A DNA stretch of 64,000 nucleotides from Solanum dulcamara. Taxonomy: Eukaryota > Streptophyta > Magnoliopsida > Solanales > Solanaceae. The stretch covers positions 37,519,097-37,583,096 of the forward strand of contig NC_077242.1 in the NCBI RefSeq assembly GCF_947179165.1, in the 5' to 3' direction. A program made the position numbers and the translations under genes. The notes beneath the pieces were generated by a model. The model did not search any database. It saw only the letters and a program-made list of their open reading frames with translations, and was not told where the DNA came from. Positions 1 through 10,929 of this stretch are shown here, one piece after another (the first letter of the stretch is position 1; each line of letters starts with the position of its first letter).

Positions 1-249
1 CATTCTCCTCTCCACCGACCAACGTCGCCTCTCTCTCTCACTCCACTGCGAATCAGTGGTCTCAGGCGAGCACCGCCAACGCCGCTCCCTTCCTCCGCCG
101 GCGAGATGGACTCAACTAAGTGTCAATGCCAAGATCTACTAATGAAGATGGCAATAGTATGGGAGAAAAAAGAAAAAGGAGTTGGGAAGGGATGGGGATG
201 GCTGGAAAAGGACGTGGAGTGGGTGGAGAGAAGGAGTTTTTTTAATTAA
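1..249 (+). other. GC-rich open stretch, unidentified
   Basis: Frame 1 is open from the window edge to a TAA at 247-249. The first 105 bases are GC-rich and Ser/Pro/Arg-rich in translation. An ATG at 106 would give a 47-codon peptide rich in Lys, Gly and Trp. The base composition differs sharply from the AT-rich DNA that follows, so this may be the end of a gene or pseudogene lying outside the window. I do not recognise the product, and the open frame could be chance. Confidence 0.2.
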
Positions 250-1284
250 ACTATTTAAATTATTTATTTATTTTATTCTTTTATAATTATAATATTTTTT
301 AAAGTTAAATATGATATTCATTCGCTTTAACAAGTGTTGTCACACACTTTCGCCAAATCAGTTATCTTAATGTCACATAAGTTTGGTCAATGATTAAAGG
401 GATTTAAACATCTTTTTTTGATTGAGTGTAAAGGTTTGGCTGATAAATGGTTAAGTAAAAGGGTTCATAATACAAACTTGTACAAGTACATGGGTCCATT
501 AGATTATTTCATACACAAGAAGAATAATATTATTAAAAAAATAAGATTGACATTAAAATAAATACTATATTTTCTTAAATAATATAAATAAATATTATAT
601 CGCTACACACAGGACATTTTTACCCCATTCCATGAACAGAATTGAAAAAAAACTACATTAATGTTGTATTAAAAACTCTTTTTGAGTCATGAATAAAAGT
701 TGGACAAACAAAATTACACTGGCATATTTTCATTTCTAATTTATATTAGATATTTCGACTTAAATAGAATTTGCTTATTTAAGAATCTTTTAGTAAGGAT
801 ATTAATTCAAATCATTGGATCTTAACATAATTGTAAATTTCCAGTTTTACTTTTATATACAAGGAGAATTGCAATGTGTCAAGACATTTTTATATTTAAC
901 ATCAGTTACTTGTTTAAGAATATTTTTGCAATTAAGAATATTAATACAAATAATTAGATCTTCATAAATAGGTTGTAAATTTTAAAATTTTCTTTCAAGA
1001 AAAATTGCAATGCGTCGTCTAGGACTATATATCGGGCAGATCAAACGAATAATTTTGCTTAACAATTTGGTTTACCGGACATCACTTTTTAAATGTACTA
1101 ATCTACTAGCCAACCAATAAGATATCAGTTGATTTGGTAATAAATTATCAATTATCAAATGATTATCGGATGGTGTATCTGCTACCCCTATAATACCTTT
1201 TTTTCGACGAATGCACCTTCCAAAAAAATAACTTCTTTTGCATTATTTTAAATATAATGAGTCGGTAAACAGTGATAGAAAAAA
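250..1284. other. AT-rich intergenic DNA, nothing recognised
   Basis: About 1 kb of AT-rich sequence with no open frame of note, no domain and no repeat shared with the rest of the window that I could see. Confidence 0.5.
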
Positions 1285-1389
1285 TGTTACGCCCCGAGTC
1301 TACACTTTGGATGCCTGACTGTCACACCCCAAGCTAGACCCTAGGAGTGACACAACAATCGAGAACCTGAGGGATCCCTACATTCATAC
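1285..1389 (-). repeat. Two LTR-edge scraps
   Basis: A TGTTACGCCCCGAGTC start at 1285 matches the outer edge of the family C LTRs at 48166, 56238 and 62779, read as their minus-strand ends. A second edge starting TGTCACACCCC at 1320 resembles the reverse complement of the family E LTR end at 14004. Both are only tens of bases long. They are probably debris left before LINE1 landed or was truncated. Confidence 0.4.
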
Positions 1390-3087
1390 TTGAAGAAGAA
1401 ACACATATAGTGTCTATTTGGGTAGCTTTAGCTAAATTGCCCTGGCATTGCTACAACAAGGAGTTTGTGACTGCTCTCTTGCCTCTATTCAAAAGACAAG
1501 AGGAAGTATAGCTAAGGTAAGGTTGCAAGTGAACCTTACTAAAGAAAAGCCATCACATGTGTGGATGGGGTATGATGAAGAGGACATCACTTTAGGGAGA
1601 TGATAAACAATACAATATGAAAATGTCCCTGAATATTCCATGTATTACAATCATCAGGGACACATGATACATGTATGTACTGTTCAAAAGAAGGATGAGG
1701 AGTAGAAAAAAGAAAAGAATTAGAAGATGCTAAGAAGAACAAAAACAAAGGAGAAATGGAGAGCAAAGATAAAGAAGAAGCACAAAATACTATGGTGCAA
1801 CTGAAGAACAATGCCTCCACATTTAGTCCTAAGGCACAACCACAAGCTGTTGTTGATAACAAGGATGAAGATGGGTGGCAAACTAAAAAAAAAACAAAAT
1901 AAAGGACCCAATAATGTTAAGCAAAACCAAGGTCCTAGACCCACAGGAACACAAGAAACAACCAAAGATGTTGAAATACAACAGAAACATACTTTGTCAG
2001 GTAAGAATTCTAATCCTATTATTAATTCTAATATTTATGTTGATCTTGATATACAAGATCAAACTACTAACAAAGCTGCAGGGGAACAAATTAGCAAGAG
2101 TAATTCTTTCATGTGGAAGCAACCAACAAACCAAGACAACATCAATCATCAAGGACCATGTATTGACTTAAGACTCCTAAAGACCCTTTCCCCTTATATT
2201 CAATGTATAGGTGATGATTTAAGGACCTCAGGTATTGACTCAATACTCTCAATCCCCCTGTACCCCTATCTTATATCTCTGTTGTTGTTGATTCAGAAAC
2301 TGTTGGAGGTCTGGAAGGAAATGTAAAGGAGACCCTCACTAACTTGCAGGATGGGGTGACCAAAAGGGGTGGTAATCTGTCTCATTTTATGCATGAGAAT
2401 CCAAACACCGACCTTAGGTGTGACCTTTGAGCCCCAGCTACTACTAAATACACTGATCAGCACCTTATTGAACTCTCAACAATTGCAGAAACAAATGTGC
2501 AAACAATTGAGAATTCAGATACTATAAGACCTACTATTTTCCATCAAATAATCAAAGGTTCAATGGTAAAAGATATGGGGTCTATAGCAAGTACAAGTGC
2601 CAAGGATTCTACTGAAAAAAGAATAAGATGAGAAAAAAAAAAGAGATGCAATCAAAAAAAGGATTGAGGAAAAAAAATTATCCCTCTCCAAGTTCAATAC
2701 AACTACACCCCTCACAGACAATCAACAGGAAAGAATTCAGAGCAACCCACAAACTCTCATCTCAAATGCACTCCCAACACTAACATAAAAGTCCCTCCTA
2801 ATTTGGATGAACATGCAGTGACTGAGTCTGAGAATGAGGGTGAAAATGATATTCAATCATTGAAGGATCAAGATGAGGATCATGCTGTCAGTGAGCAACA
2901 AATCAGAGCTTTTAGTCTAGCCAATGGAAAAGATAGAGATTTAGAGGATGAGATTCAGCAAGTCACCAACTCTCAAGGTTTGTCCCCTAGAGGTGTGCAC
3001 AAAACCAGATTCAGTATCAAGTCAAATAGCCCCGCCAACTCTGCCCTAATAGGCAGACCATACACTCTTCACTTCCAAAATCTCCCA
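1390..3087 (+). pseudogene. LINE1 ORF1 remnant (DUF4283, zinc knuckle)
   Basis: This is the nucleic-acid-binding ORF1 protein of a plant L1. The DUF4283 signature LPWHCYNKEFVTALL is readable near 1437-1480. It is followed, after a small deletion and frameshift near 1485, by VNLTKEKPSHVWMGYDEED and the knuckle region at about 1615-1690. In the knuckle the first two cysteines are replaced (Ser and Tyr) while GH and the last Cys remain. Two adjacent stops lie just upstream, where the family has Trp-Gln. A run of ten A at 1885-1894 marks another frameshift. The Asn/Gln-rich tail continues at 1895-2330 and 2803-3060. Binding function is lost in this copy. Confidence 0.75.
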
Positions 3088-6000
3088 ATGATTAGTGCAC
3101 TCAGCTGGAATGTGAGAGGTATTAATACCCAAGGAGCAATAGAAAGAATCAAACAACTTAAAAGCATCCACCAGATTTCCCTTATTGCTATCTTGGAGCC
3201 ATTTTCTAATAACTCTAAGCTTCAGCATTTTAGAAACCAGCTCAACATGGACCATGCTATTTATAATCCAAATGGTAAAATTTGGATTTTTTGGACCAAA
3301 GATGTGGACTGCAGGATTTTGGAGAACGAGGAGCAATTGATCACTTGTGAATTTAATCATGTAATGGTTCCAAACCAGTTTACTACTACTTTTGTCTATG
3401 CAAAATGCAAGGATCATCTCAGAAGAATCCTATGGGACATCATACTACATTAGTCAACCACCTCTCTTCCATGGTGCACTTTAGGTGACTTCTATGTTAT
3501 AACTGATCCTAAGGAAAAAACTTGGGGTTATCACCTACAATATGAGAAAGAGAATGGAGTTTATCAGCATTATTGAAGCCTGTGGTTTATAGGATCTTGG
3601 CTTTCGTGGCCAGAGATACACATGGTGTAATCAGAGAGGCATACTCTTCATAATTTGGAAGAGTTGGATAGGGAAATGGTCAATAACAAATGGTTGGAAA
3701 CTATGCCTCAAACTTCCATTACTCATTTGTCTTCTGTGGCTTCTGATTACTATCCATTACTCTTAGAAATGGTTGATCATTCTTAGAACCCCACCAAATA
3801 CTTTAAGTTCCTAAACTATTGGACTGATCAACCTTCCTTTATGGATATTGTTAGTAGCTGCTGGAACAGGTGTATAGATGGTAATTCATTGTGGATTTTT
3901 CATCAGAAAATGAAGAGGTTAACAGCTACACTTAGTAAGTGGTCTAGAATACAATTTGGGGACATTTATGCCAAGGTTAAAGAATATAAAGACAAGACTA
4001 GACAAGCTGAAGATGAGCTGACTTCTGTAAACTCTGATGAGAATAGAATCAAGTTACATGCCATCAATGCAGAATATATTAAGTACTTGAAAATGGAGCA
4101 ATCCATGCTCAAGCAAAAAACTCAATTGCATTGGTTCAAAAAAGGTGATATGAACTCCAGGTACTTTCATGCTTTGATCAGAGGAAGAAGAAGGAAACTT
4201 TACATCCATAAGATTCAGGATGAAGAAGGTACTTGGCTGCAGGGTGATGAAGCTATAGCCAGGGCTGCATGTGAGCACTTCCAATACATCTTCACTAGTG
4301 AGAAAAAACATATTTAGAAGGAGGCTATTCACTATATCCCTAGGATGGTCAATGATGATCACAATAGAGATCTTCAAGCCACCCCTACCATGGAGGAATT
4401 GAGGAATGTGGTCTTTTCTATGAACCCCAATTCAACAGCTGGCCCTGATGGTATAAATGACAAGTTTTTCCAAGTATGCTGGGATATCATAAAAGAAGAT
4501 CTACTCAATATAGTCCTATTTTTCTTTTATGGACAAACTATGCCTAAATACTACACCCATACTTGTTTGGTCCTACTCCAAAAAGTAAACCATCCTAATA
4601 AAATATCTGAGTTCAGACATATTAGCCTTAGCAACTTCACCAACAAGATCATTTCCAAACTCCTATACCTTAGACTAGCACCTATCCTACCCAATCTTAT
4701 ATCTCTCAACCAATCTGGTTTTGTCAAGAATAGGAGCATCTCAGAAAACATCATGCTAGCACAAGAAATTATACACCAAATCAAGAAGCCAAATGTGGAA
4801 GGCAATGTTATAATCAAACTTGACATGGCCAAGGCCTATGATAGGGTATCTTGGTCCTATATTTGTCTAGTTTTGAGAAGAATGGGCTTTGAGCAAGGGT
4901 TCATGTACATAGTATGGAGGATTATGTCTGATAATTAGTACTTTATTATTGTTAATGATTCAAGACATGGCTTCTTCCATTCCACAAGAAGTCTTAAACA
5001 AGGGGATCCTCTCTCCCTAACTTTGTTCATTCTTGGTGCTGAAGTTCTATCTAGACTCATGAATAATCTCCACCAACACCCTCAATATCATGGTTTCTCT
5101 ATGTCAAACAGGGCCTCCCATATTAATCATCTCAGTTTTGCAGATGACATAATCATCTTTGCTTCAGGGAGAACCCATAACTTGAAGCTCATCATGGAAA
5201 CTTTGAAGATTTATGAGAGTGTTTCAGGATAGTTGATCAACAGAGACAAGAGTCACTTCATGATTCCTTGTAATGCTTTCAATTCTACTATGATAAGAAT
5301 CAGGAAGGTTACAAGTTTCAAGCAAAAGAGCAGTCCTATCACTTACCTAGGGTGTCCTCTCTACATTGGCAGGCAAAAAGTCATCTACTACTCAGAGCTT
5401 ACTGCTAAAGTTGTAGCTAGGATTACAGGTTGGTAAGCCAAAATTCTCAGTTATGGAGGAAGGGTTACACTTGCTAAACATGTAATTCAGGCCCTTCCTA
5501 TCCATTTGCTTTCAGCTAGTTCTCCACCATTAACTACCATCAAGAAAATTCAAAGTATCACAACAAACTTCTACCGGGGATGGAAAAATAACAAGACGAA
5601 ATACCATTGGTCCTCTTGGAAGAATCTAAGTTATCCATATAATGAAGGAGGTATTGGTGTGAGACAAATTTCAGATGTGGCTAAGTCTTTCCAATATAAA
5701 CAGTTGTGGAACTTCAAAACTAAGAACACTTTATGGGGTGAGTTCCTCAAAGCCAACTATTGTCAAAGGTCTAATTCTATTACTAAAAAATAGCGTACTA
5801 GACGATCACTGGTATAGAAATATTTGATGAAGAACAAGCACAAAGTTGAACCTCATATCCAATGTCAAATCCAGTCTGGTTCATGCCTCTTTTGGTGGGA
5901 TAATTGGTTGGGAATTGGACCATTAGCAAACTACAGATCTGCAAGTACCAGAATGAACAACACTAAGGTCTTTTCTTTCTTGATCAATGTCCAATAGAAT

Positions 6001-7182
6001 GTAGATCTGGTTATTAAAGAAGCTCCTTCTTATTTTGTTTCTAACATTATGAGAACTCACATCAATTATCACCCTCACAAGCTTGATCAAGAACCCTGGA
6101 CACACAAAAGTAGTGGAGAGTTTAGCTGCTCCTCTGCATGGGATTTTATCAAGGACAAAAGGAACAAGATAAGGATCAATTCTCAGACTTGGCACAAGCA
6201 CATACCTTTTAAATGCTCTTTTCTACTATGGAGAGCACTTAGAGGGTAGCTACCAACCAATAAGAAGCTCATTAGCTTTGGACAGTCCCCATCTCAATGC
6301 TACTGCTGCTACAGACCTGTCTAGGATACTATTGATCATGTTTTTGTTTCTGGACACTTTTCCAAGAAGACTTGCAGTGCATTTGCAGACTTTCTGGGAA
6401 TGAACAAGAACTACACACCTCTTTGAAACTTAATAATGAGGTGGTGGTCAACTAAATACAAGAATAATGTTCATAATCTTATCCTCCAATCCATCCCCAT
6501 CTTTATATATTGGAACCTATGGAAGAATAGGTGTGATGTCAAATATGGTGGGAAATAATCTAATCTTACAAGATTAATGTACTTAGTATCTAAAGATACA
6601 TCCAATTTACTGAGAACTGCATACCCCTACATCAGTTGGACTACTAACTGGAAGGAACTGGTCCTTCTTGTGGACAAATGCACTAATGAAGTCAAAGTTA
6701 GCACTGTCTATTGGAGGAAACCATCAACTTATATGGTGAAGTTGAACACTGATGGCAGTGCACTCCACAATCCTAGAAACATAGGTGGAGGAGGACTGCT
6801 CAAAAACTCTCAAGGTGACCTTATCTTTGCCTTTGCAGTCCCTTTTAGAGAGGGCACAAATAACCAGTCTGAGATGCTATCGGCCATCTTTGGCTTATCT
6901 TGGTGTCTTCATTTGGGGTATACAAATGTGACCCTAGAAGTAGACTCTGAGTTACTAATCATATGGATAAAACATCTAACAAAGCTCCCATGGTCTGTCA
7001 AGGAACATCTTCAGAAGCTGCAGAACATCAACCACCAATTTCATATCTTCAGGTGTACCCATACATATAGAGAAGCCAACTTTACAGCTGATACTTTGTC
7101 CAAACACAGCCACAAATATCTCCATAAATATTCCTTACTAAGCAAGAACTTCCCAAAGAAGCAAGATCATATTTTGAATTAG
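3088..7182 (+). pseudogene. LINE1 ORF2 remnant: endonuclease, RT, RNase H
   Basis: The ORF2 protein nicks target DNA and reverse-transcribes the LINE RNA. Frame 1 can be followed from 3088 to the end with about 14 stops and one pair of compensating frameshifts (near 3545 and 3660). Endonuclease: SWNVRG at about 3103, GDF near 3487, and a C-terminal SDH-type motif changed to SDY near 3750. RT: SMNPNSTAGPDG near 4420, LDMAKAYDRVSW near 4820, intact FADD at 5137-5148. A zf-RVT-like stretch lies at 6049-6330. RNase H spans about 6730-7120, with NTDGS, the QSE glutamate, VDSE and the final TAD aspartate all present. Stops fall at 3451, 3784, 4315, 4936, 5230, 5434, 5791, 5815, 5995, 6247, 6322, 6424 and 6556 in frame 1. 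Confidence 0.85.
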
Positions 7183-8222
7183 ACAAACTGGAAATGGCTA
7201 ACTTTAGAAGAAGAAAACTCAAGAGGATCAATAAACCACCAGGAGCTCTCCATTTTTTGATGTACTACTTGTTCTTGATATTAGATGTCTCTAGCAGTTA
7301 GTTATAGCCTTTTTTGAAGAACTTAGAGTTAGGATTATATTGTAAAGGGGAGAGTCTCCCTCATTTATTTCTTTCCTAGACTAACCAACTTACCACTAGA
7401 GGTAAAGAGTAGAGTAGGTTCTTCTTCTTCTTTTCTGCATGCAGGTATATTGTAGGTACTTTGCTGACCTGCAACATTTGATCCAACACATGGACTTCCC
7501 TTCTTGTTTGCTTTTTTTGTGCAGGTACACTGACCTGCAATACTTGATCCAACTCTGAGAGTGTTAAAAGAACAAATCTGACAAGGATAAAAAAAGACTT
7601 ATTGTCCTTTGGACTTTGTTTTGAAGTTGTAGTAGTCACCTTGTATCTACAGAGTTTAAGAAGCTGCAGTTTGTTGAGCTTTGCATGGGCTCACTAACAA
7701 CTTACAAAAACTTGTAGTGGAGTGGATTATATCCATTAGAGCTCTTTTATACTTATTCACATAGATGAAGAGGCTTTATTTATTGAGCTTTGCATGGTGC
7801 ACTCCTCAACAAGAGTCTCAACTACATCAATCACCTACAACATTGTAACCTCCTTGTAGGATAGTTCCTTTATCTATTCTATCCTTCATTATCTATAATT
7901 GAATAGACTTCTTCCTTATGTTTATTGAAGGGGAGAGTCTCCCTTATTTAAGATTTTCTTGAACTATTGTATTGAGAGGAGTCCTCTCTTAGGTGCATAA
8001 TCTAAGTTTACTACTTGTTATAAATAGGGATAAGTCGAACGACCTTAGTATGCCCTCGACTTATGAACTACCATAACTTTGGAGGTAAGGTCTATGTCCC
8101 CCTCCTTGTACTTTTGTATTCTTATATTATGTTAAGGCTTGAGGTGTTTGGCTCAACCTGTCACCGCCACGAGGGGTGAGATCCTTGGGTAAGGTCCGTT
8201 ATATAAAAAATAATTAAAAAAA
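7183..8222 (+). other. LINE1 3' untranslated region and A-rich tail
   Basis: About 1 kb of non-coding sequence between the RNase H stop and an A-rich tail at 8203-8222. It contains imperfect internal duplications: GCAGGTA...GACCTGCAA twice (7442-7475 and 7522-7545), a GAGCTTTGCATG block twice (7676 and 7782), and GGGGAGAGTCTCCCT at about 7347 and 7931. Assignment to the LINE is by position and tail; it is inferred. Confidence 0.55.
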
Positions 8223-8235
8223 GTGAGGTTAATAA

Positions 8236-10418
8236 TATAATAACCCTCCAGGTCGTTTTCCTAATACTATTTCCATTATATCATTTAGAGCATTTCTATA
8301 GTGATCCCAGGTCATTTATCACCTGCTGGCACTGGTAGCGCAGTTGCCTGGTTGTTCATTTGGATTTTAGAACCGTTTCTCTGTTTTGGAGCTTTTATAA
8401 TTTAAAAAATCAACTTCGGTCATAACTTCAGGAAAACGACCTCAGAATGAAATTATGATGGTTTCATCAGCTCCAGAATAGCCAAATTAGGCTAGTAGTA
8501 TGGTTGGCATGAGTGCCGAGGCAATCGGTATGAGTTTGAGACCATTTGGCGCTTTTGCCTTTGAAATTTGGCCCATGATTGACTTTGATCAACATTTTTG
8601 GAAAATGCACTTGGATGAAAATTCTAACAGCGCAGTTGGCTATAGAATGTTGAGTTTGGTTTGAAATGACCCTTTGTTTACTTCTCGAGGCTTCCGGTAT
8701 AATCTCGAGGCTCATTGTGGAATTTGGCTCAAAATGGCCCTTGGGTGTGGTGACTTATTTTCAATTGTAATGACCTTGTATGGAAATTTTGACTCACCAT
8801 TGAGTCTAGATGTCGAATTTGGTGGGGTAACATATTTTGTTTGCATGCATATGATTCTGAACTAATTCTGAGCATTCTGTCAGAATATTTGAATTTGAGA
8901 AACATCAGCTTTTTAGCTGATATCTTGTGCAGGGGATTTTGTTCTCCGCGATCACGGGCCCCTGACCGCATTCGCGGAGACCTAGGTTCTTTTTCATCAC
9001 GTTCGCGGGGCCTTGGCCATGTTCGTGGAGGGGTGAGGCTTTTGCCTCCGCGTATGCGGGCCTCTATCTGCATTCGCAAAGGCCAAGTTTCCTGACTTCT
9101 GCGTTCGCAGGCCACTTAGGCCGTGTTCGCGAAGGCCAAATCTTGGTCTTTTAATAAAAGACCAAGAATGAATTTCAGCTTCACTTTCTCATTTCAAACC
9201 TTAGTTTCTCCTCCAACACAGGCCTAAATTTGATGATTTAAAGGTCTAAACTCAAGAGAATTTCATGGAAAATTCAGTGGTGAGCTCAGAATCTTGAAGG
9301 GAGGCATTGTGTGAGGTAAATTTAAGAAACTTGCTACTGGTTAAGTCATTTTTGGAAAGAAATTTTATTGAACTTTGAAATATTGTATCTTGATCATATG
9401 AGCTCCATTTTTAATAAATGTTGAGGCTAAGTTATGGTTTTTTTCACAAGGAATGTCATGGTGTAATTTTCTTTTGGATTAGGAGAGTTTTGTTTTTGAA
9501 AAATCATTGATCAAAGAAGCTGCCATTTTCACATCTTTAGTTCGAATTTTGAGAATTTTGTTGCATGATCATTTTGCGTTGTTTTTCCACCCCAAATTAT
9601 ATTATAATTTGATCTTTAAGCTTGAGGTGCTGTTTAGAACCTATGTTTGAGGTCAATTCAGAAATTTCAGACGTGGGTCCAATATTTCTCAATTTAGACC
9701 TCAAAATTAGTCCGTCTCCAAAAATTATAAAATTATTGTCTAAATGACCGTAACAACGTTGTGATTCTATTTTTGGTAGTATGGCAGTGTTCTAAAGCTG
9801 TTCAAAAATGAAAAGCTCAAGCACAGTTATTTGGAGCACGCGCGATTGGCCTACAAGTAGGCTACGGCTTTTCTTTTTTTAGATTAAGCTGAAATATGTG
9901 AAAGCATGTTGAAATAGATGAAATTTGGGTTGGGTAGCTTATTTGTGTATCTTAGGTATTAAAAATCATGTTTTAGGCTTTTATCAGGTTTTTCGAGTAA
10001 ATGGAAGCATGTGTTCCTTTCGGTTATTTGTTTATAAGTAGAGTTAAATGCTTATGTTGTTGATATTGCGGAGTATGTTGGCATTAGTATAGCTTGTAAA
10101 CTTGCCTTAGTTGCCCTGGCATGGCTCCGACGGACTTAGATCCTTATAGAGTGGTGTAGCGGGCTAATGCCTGGTAGTTTGGCCTTAGCTAGGCGATAGC
10201 GTTGCTCTTAAGAACACCTCATCCATTACTCAGCATTACTGTGACTTTCAAGATGCATTGGCGATATGAAACTTTGTGAGTATTCGGTTTTGCTCCGGTT
10301 CAAGCTTTTGTGGCATATTAGTTGACGCATTGGGAAAGAGATTGTTGAAACTATTATCATCCAGTTGGAAAGGAGAATATTCGGCACCATGGGATAAATT
10401 ATCTATGTGTATCCGGGT
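8236..10418 (+). repeat. Family A 5' LTR, left segment
   Basis: Aligns with 22068 to about 24205 of the 3' LTR, with many substitutions and small indels. Open frames here are spurious. The homology ends near GGATAAATTATCTATG (10391-10406) and the next ten or so bases, where 5S-like DNA begins. Confidence 0.85.
8944..9150 (+). repeat. CpG-rich short-repeat block in family A 5' LTR
   Basis: Repeats of a motif like GCATTCGCGGAGGCC alternate with its approximate reverse complement and fill about 200 bases of otherwise AT-rich LTR. The same block occurs in the 3' LTR at 22775-22953. The palindromic core TTCGCGAA is intact at 9126-9133 and 22937-22944. Position inside the LTR suggests a regulatory or methylation-prone segment; that is inference. 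Confidence 0.6.
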
Positions 10419-10463
10419 AATGGAACGTGACACGAGGACTTCCCAGGTGGGTCACCCATCATG
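10419..10463 (-). pseudogene. Partial 5S rRNA-derived fragment
   Basis: Read on the minus strand this is the 3' part of plant 5S rRNA: GATGGGTGACC (the C-box core) followed by a near-consensus GGGAAGTCCTCGTG. Homology stops after CCCATCAT at 10462, and unrelated bases follow. It forms a direct repeat with the longer copy at 10485-10616. Confidence 0.7.
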
Positions 10464-10484
10464 AGTGCCTTCACACATTATTAT

Positions 10485-10616
10485 AGGGATGGCAATGGAA
10501 CGTGACACGAGGACTTCCTACGGGGGTCACCCATCATAGTACTACTCTTGCCCAAGCACGTTTAACTTTGGAATTCTAGTAGGATCCGGTGCGTTAGTGA
10601 TGCTATGATCGCACGA
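10485..10616 (-). pseudogene. Near-complete 5S rRNA-like sequence
   Basis: On the minus strand the sequence follows plant 5S rRNA almost end to end: GCGATCATA near 10605, CACCGGATCC near 10575, AGTTAAACGTGCTTGG for the A box (G changed to A at one site), GGGCAAGAGTAGTACTA for the intermediate element, GATGGGTGACC for the C box, then AGTCCTCGTG. A 14-base insertion-like segment lies near the 3' end. The changes are mostly transitions, so it is a pseudogene or an element-borne 5S module of the Cassandra/SINE3 type rather than a functional gene. It lies at the deletion junction of the family A LTR. Confidence 0.8.
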
Positions 10617-10929
10617 GATAGAAGAATCCGAAATAGTAGTGAAGCAATGATATGAGATTATGTACCTAGAGTGTTATACGTTATGATAAAGGAATTGTAA
10701 AGGAGCTTAAGCAAAACAAACAGGATTAGCCGATTACTAATAGATGGCGCACTTGTATGCCATAGTTCTTCAACATAATACCAGTTAATGATACGGCAAA
10801 CTATGGAATGGCTATACAGGTCATTGTGTGAGGGGACTTCAGCACAACTTGGTAGCCAACTCTGATGGGCAAAAAGCAAAACCCAAAAGGCGAGGGTACC
10901 AGTTGATGTCATCTAAAGAAGGCAAGAAG

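Larger units (their letters stand above)
1390..8222 (+). mobile_element. LINE1: decayed L1-type non-LTR retrotransposon
   Basis: A plant L1 LINE with the usual order: ORF1 (DUF4283 plus zinc knuckle), ORF2 (endonuclease, reverse transcriptase, zf-RVT region, RNase H), 3' untranslated region and a short A-rich tail (8203-8222). Homology begins abruptly inside ORF1, so the 5' end is missing. This may be ordinary LINE 5' truncation. I could not find target duplications, because the right flank is occupied by the family A insertion at 8236. All reading frames carry stops, so the copy is inactive. Confidence 0.85.

Noticed and set aside
1..249. A host gene at the left edge
   Set aside because: Only a short open frame with biased composition; no domain or splice evidence, so it is listed only as an unidentified stretch.
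8467..9115. Overlapping open frames of 82-128 codons in the family A LTR
   Set aside because: They lie on both strands across the CpG-rich repeat block, match no protein pattern and recur in the other LTR only as broken frames.
10485..10616. A functional 5S rRNA gene
   Set aside because: Multiple transitions, a 14-base disruption at the 3' end and a single partial tandem neighbour argue for a pseudogene or element-borne copy.
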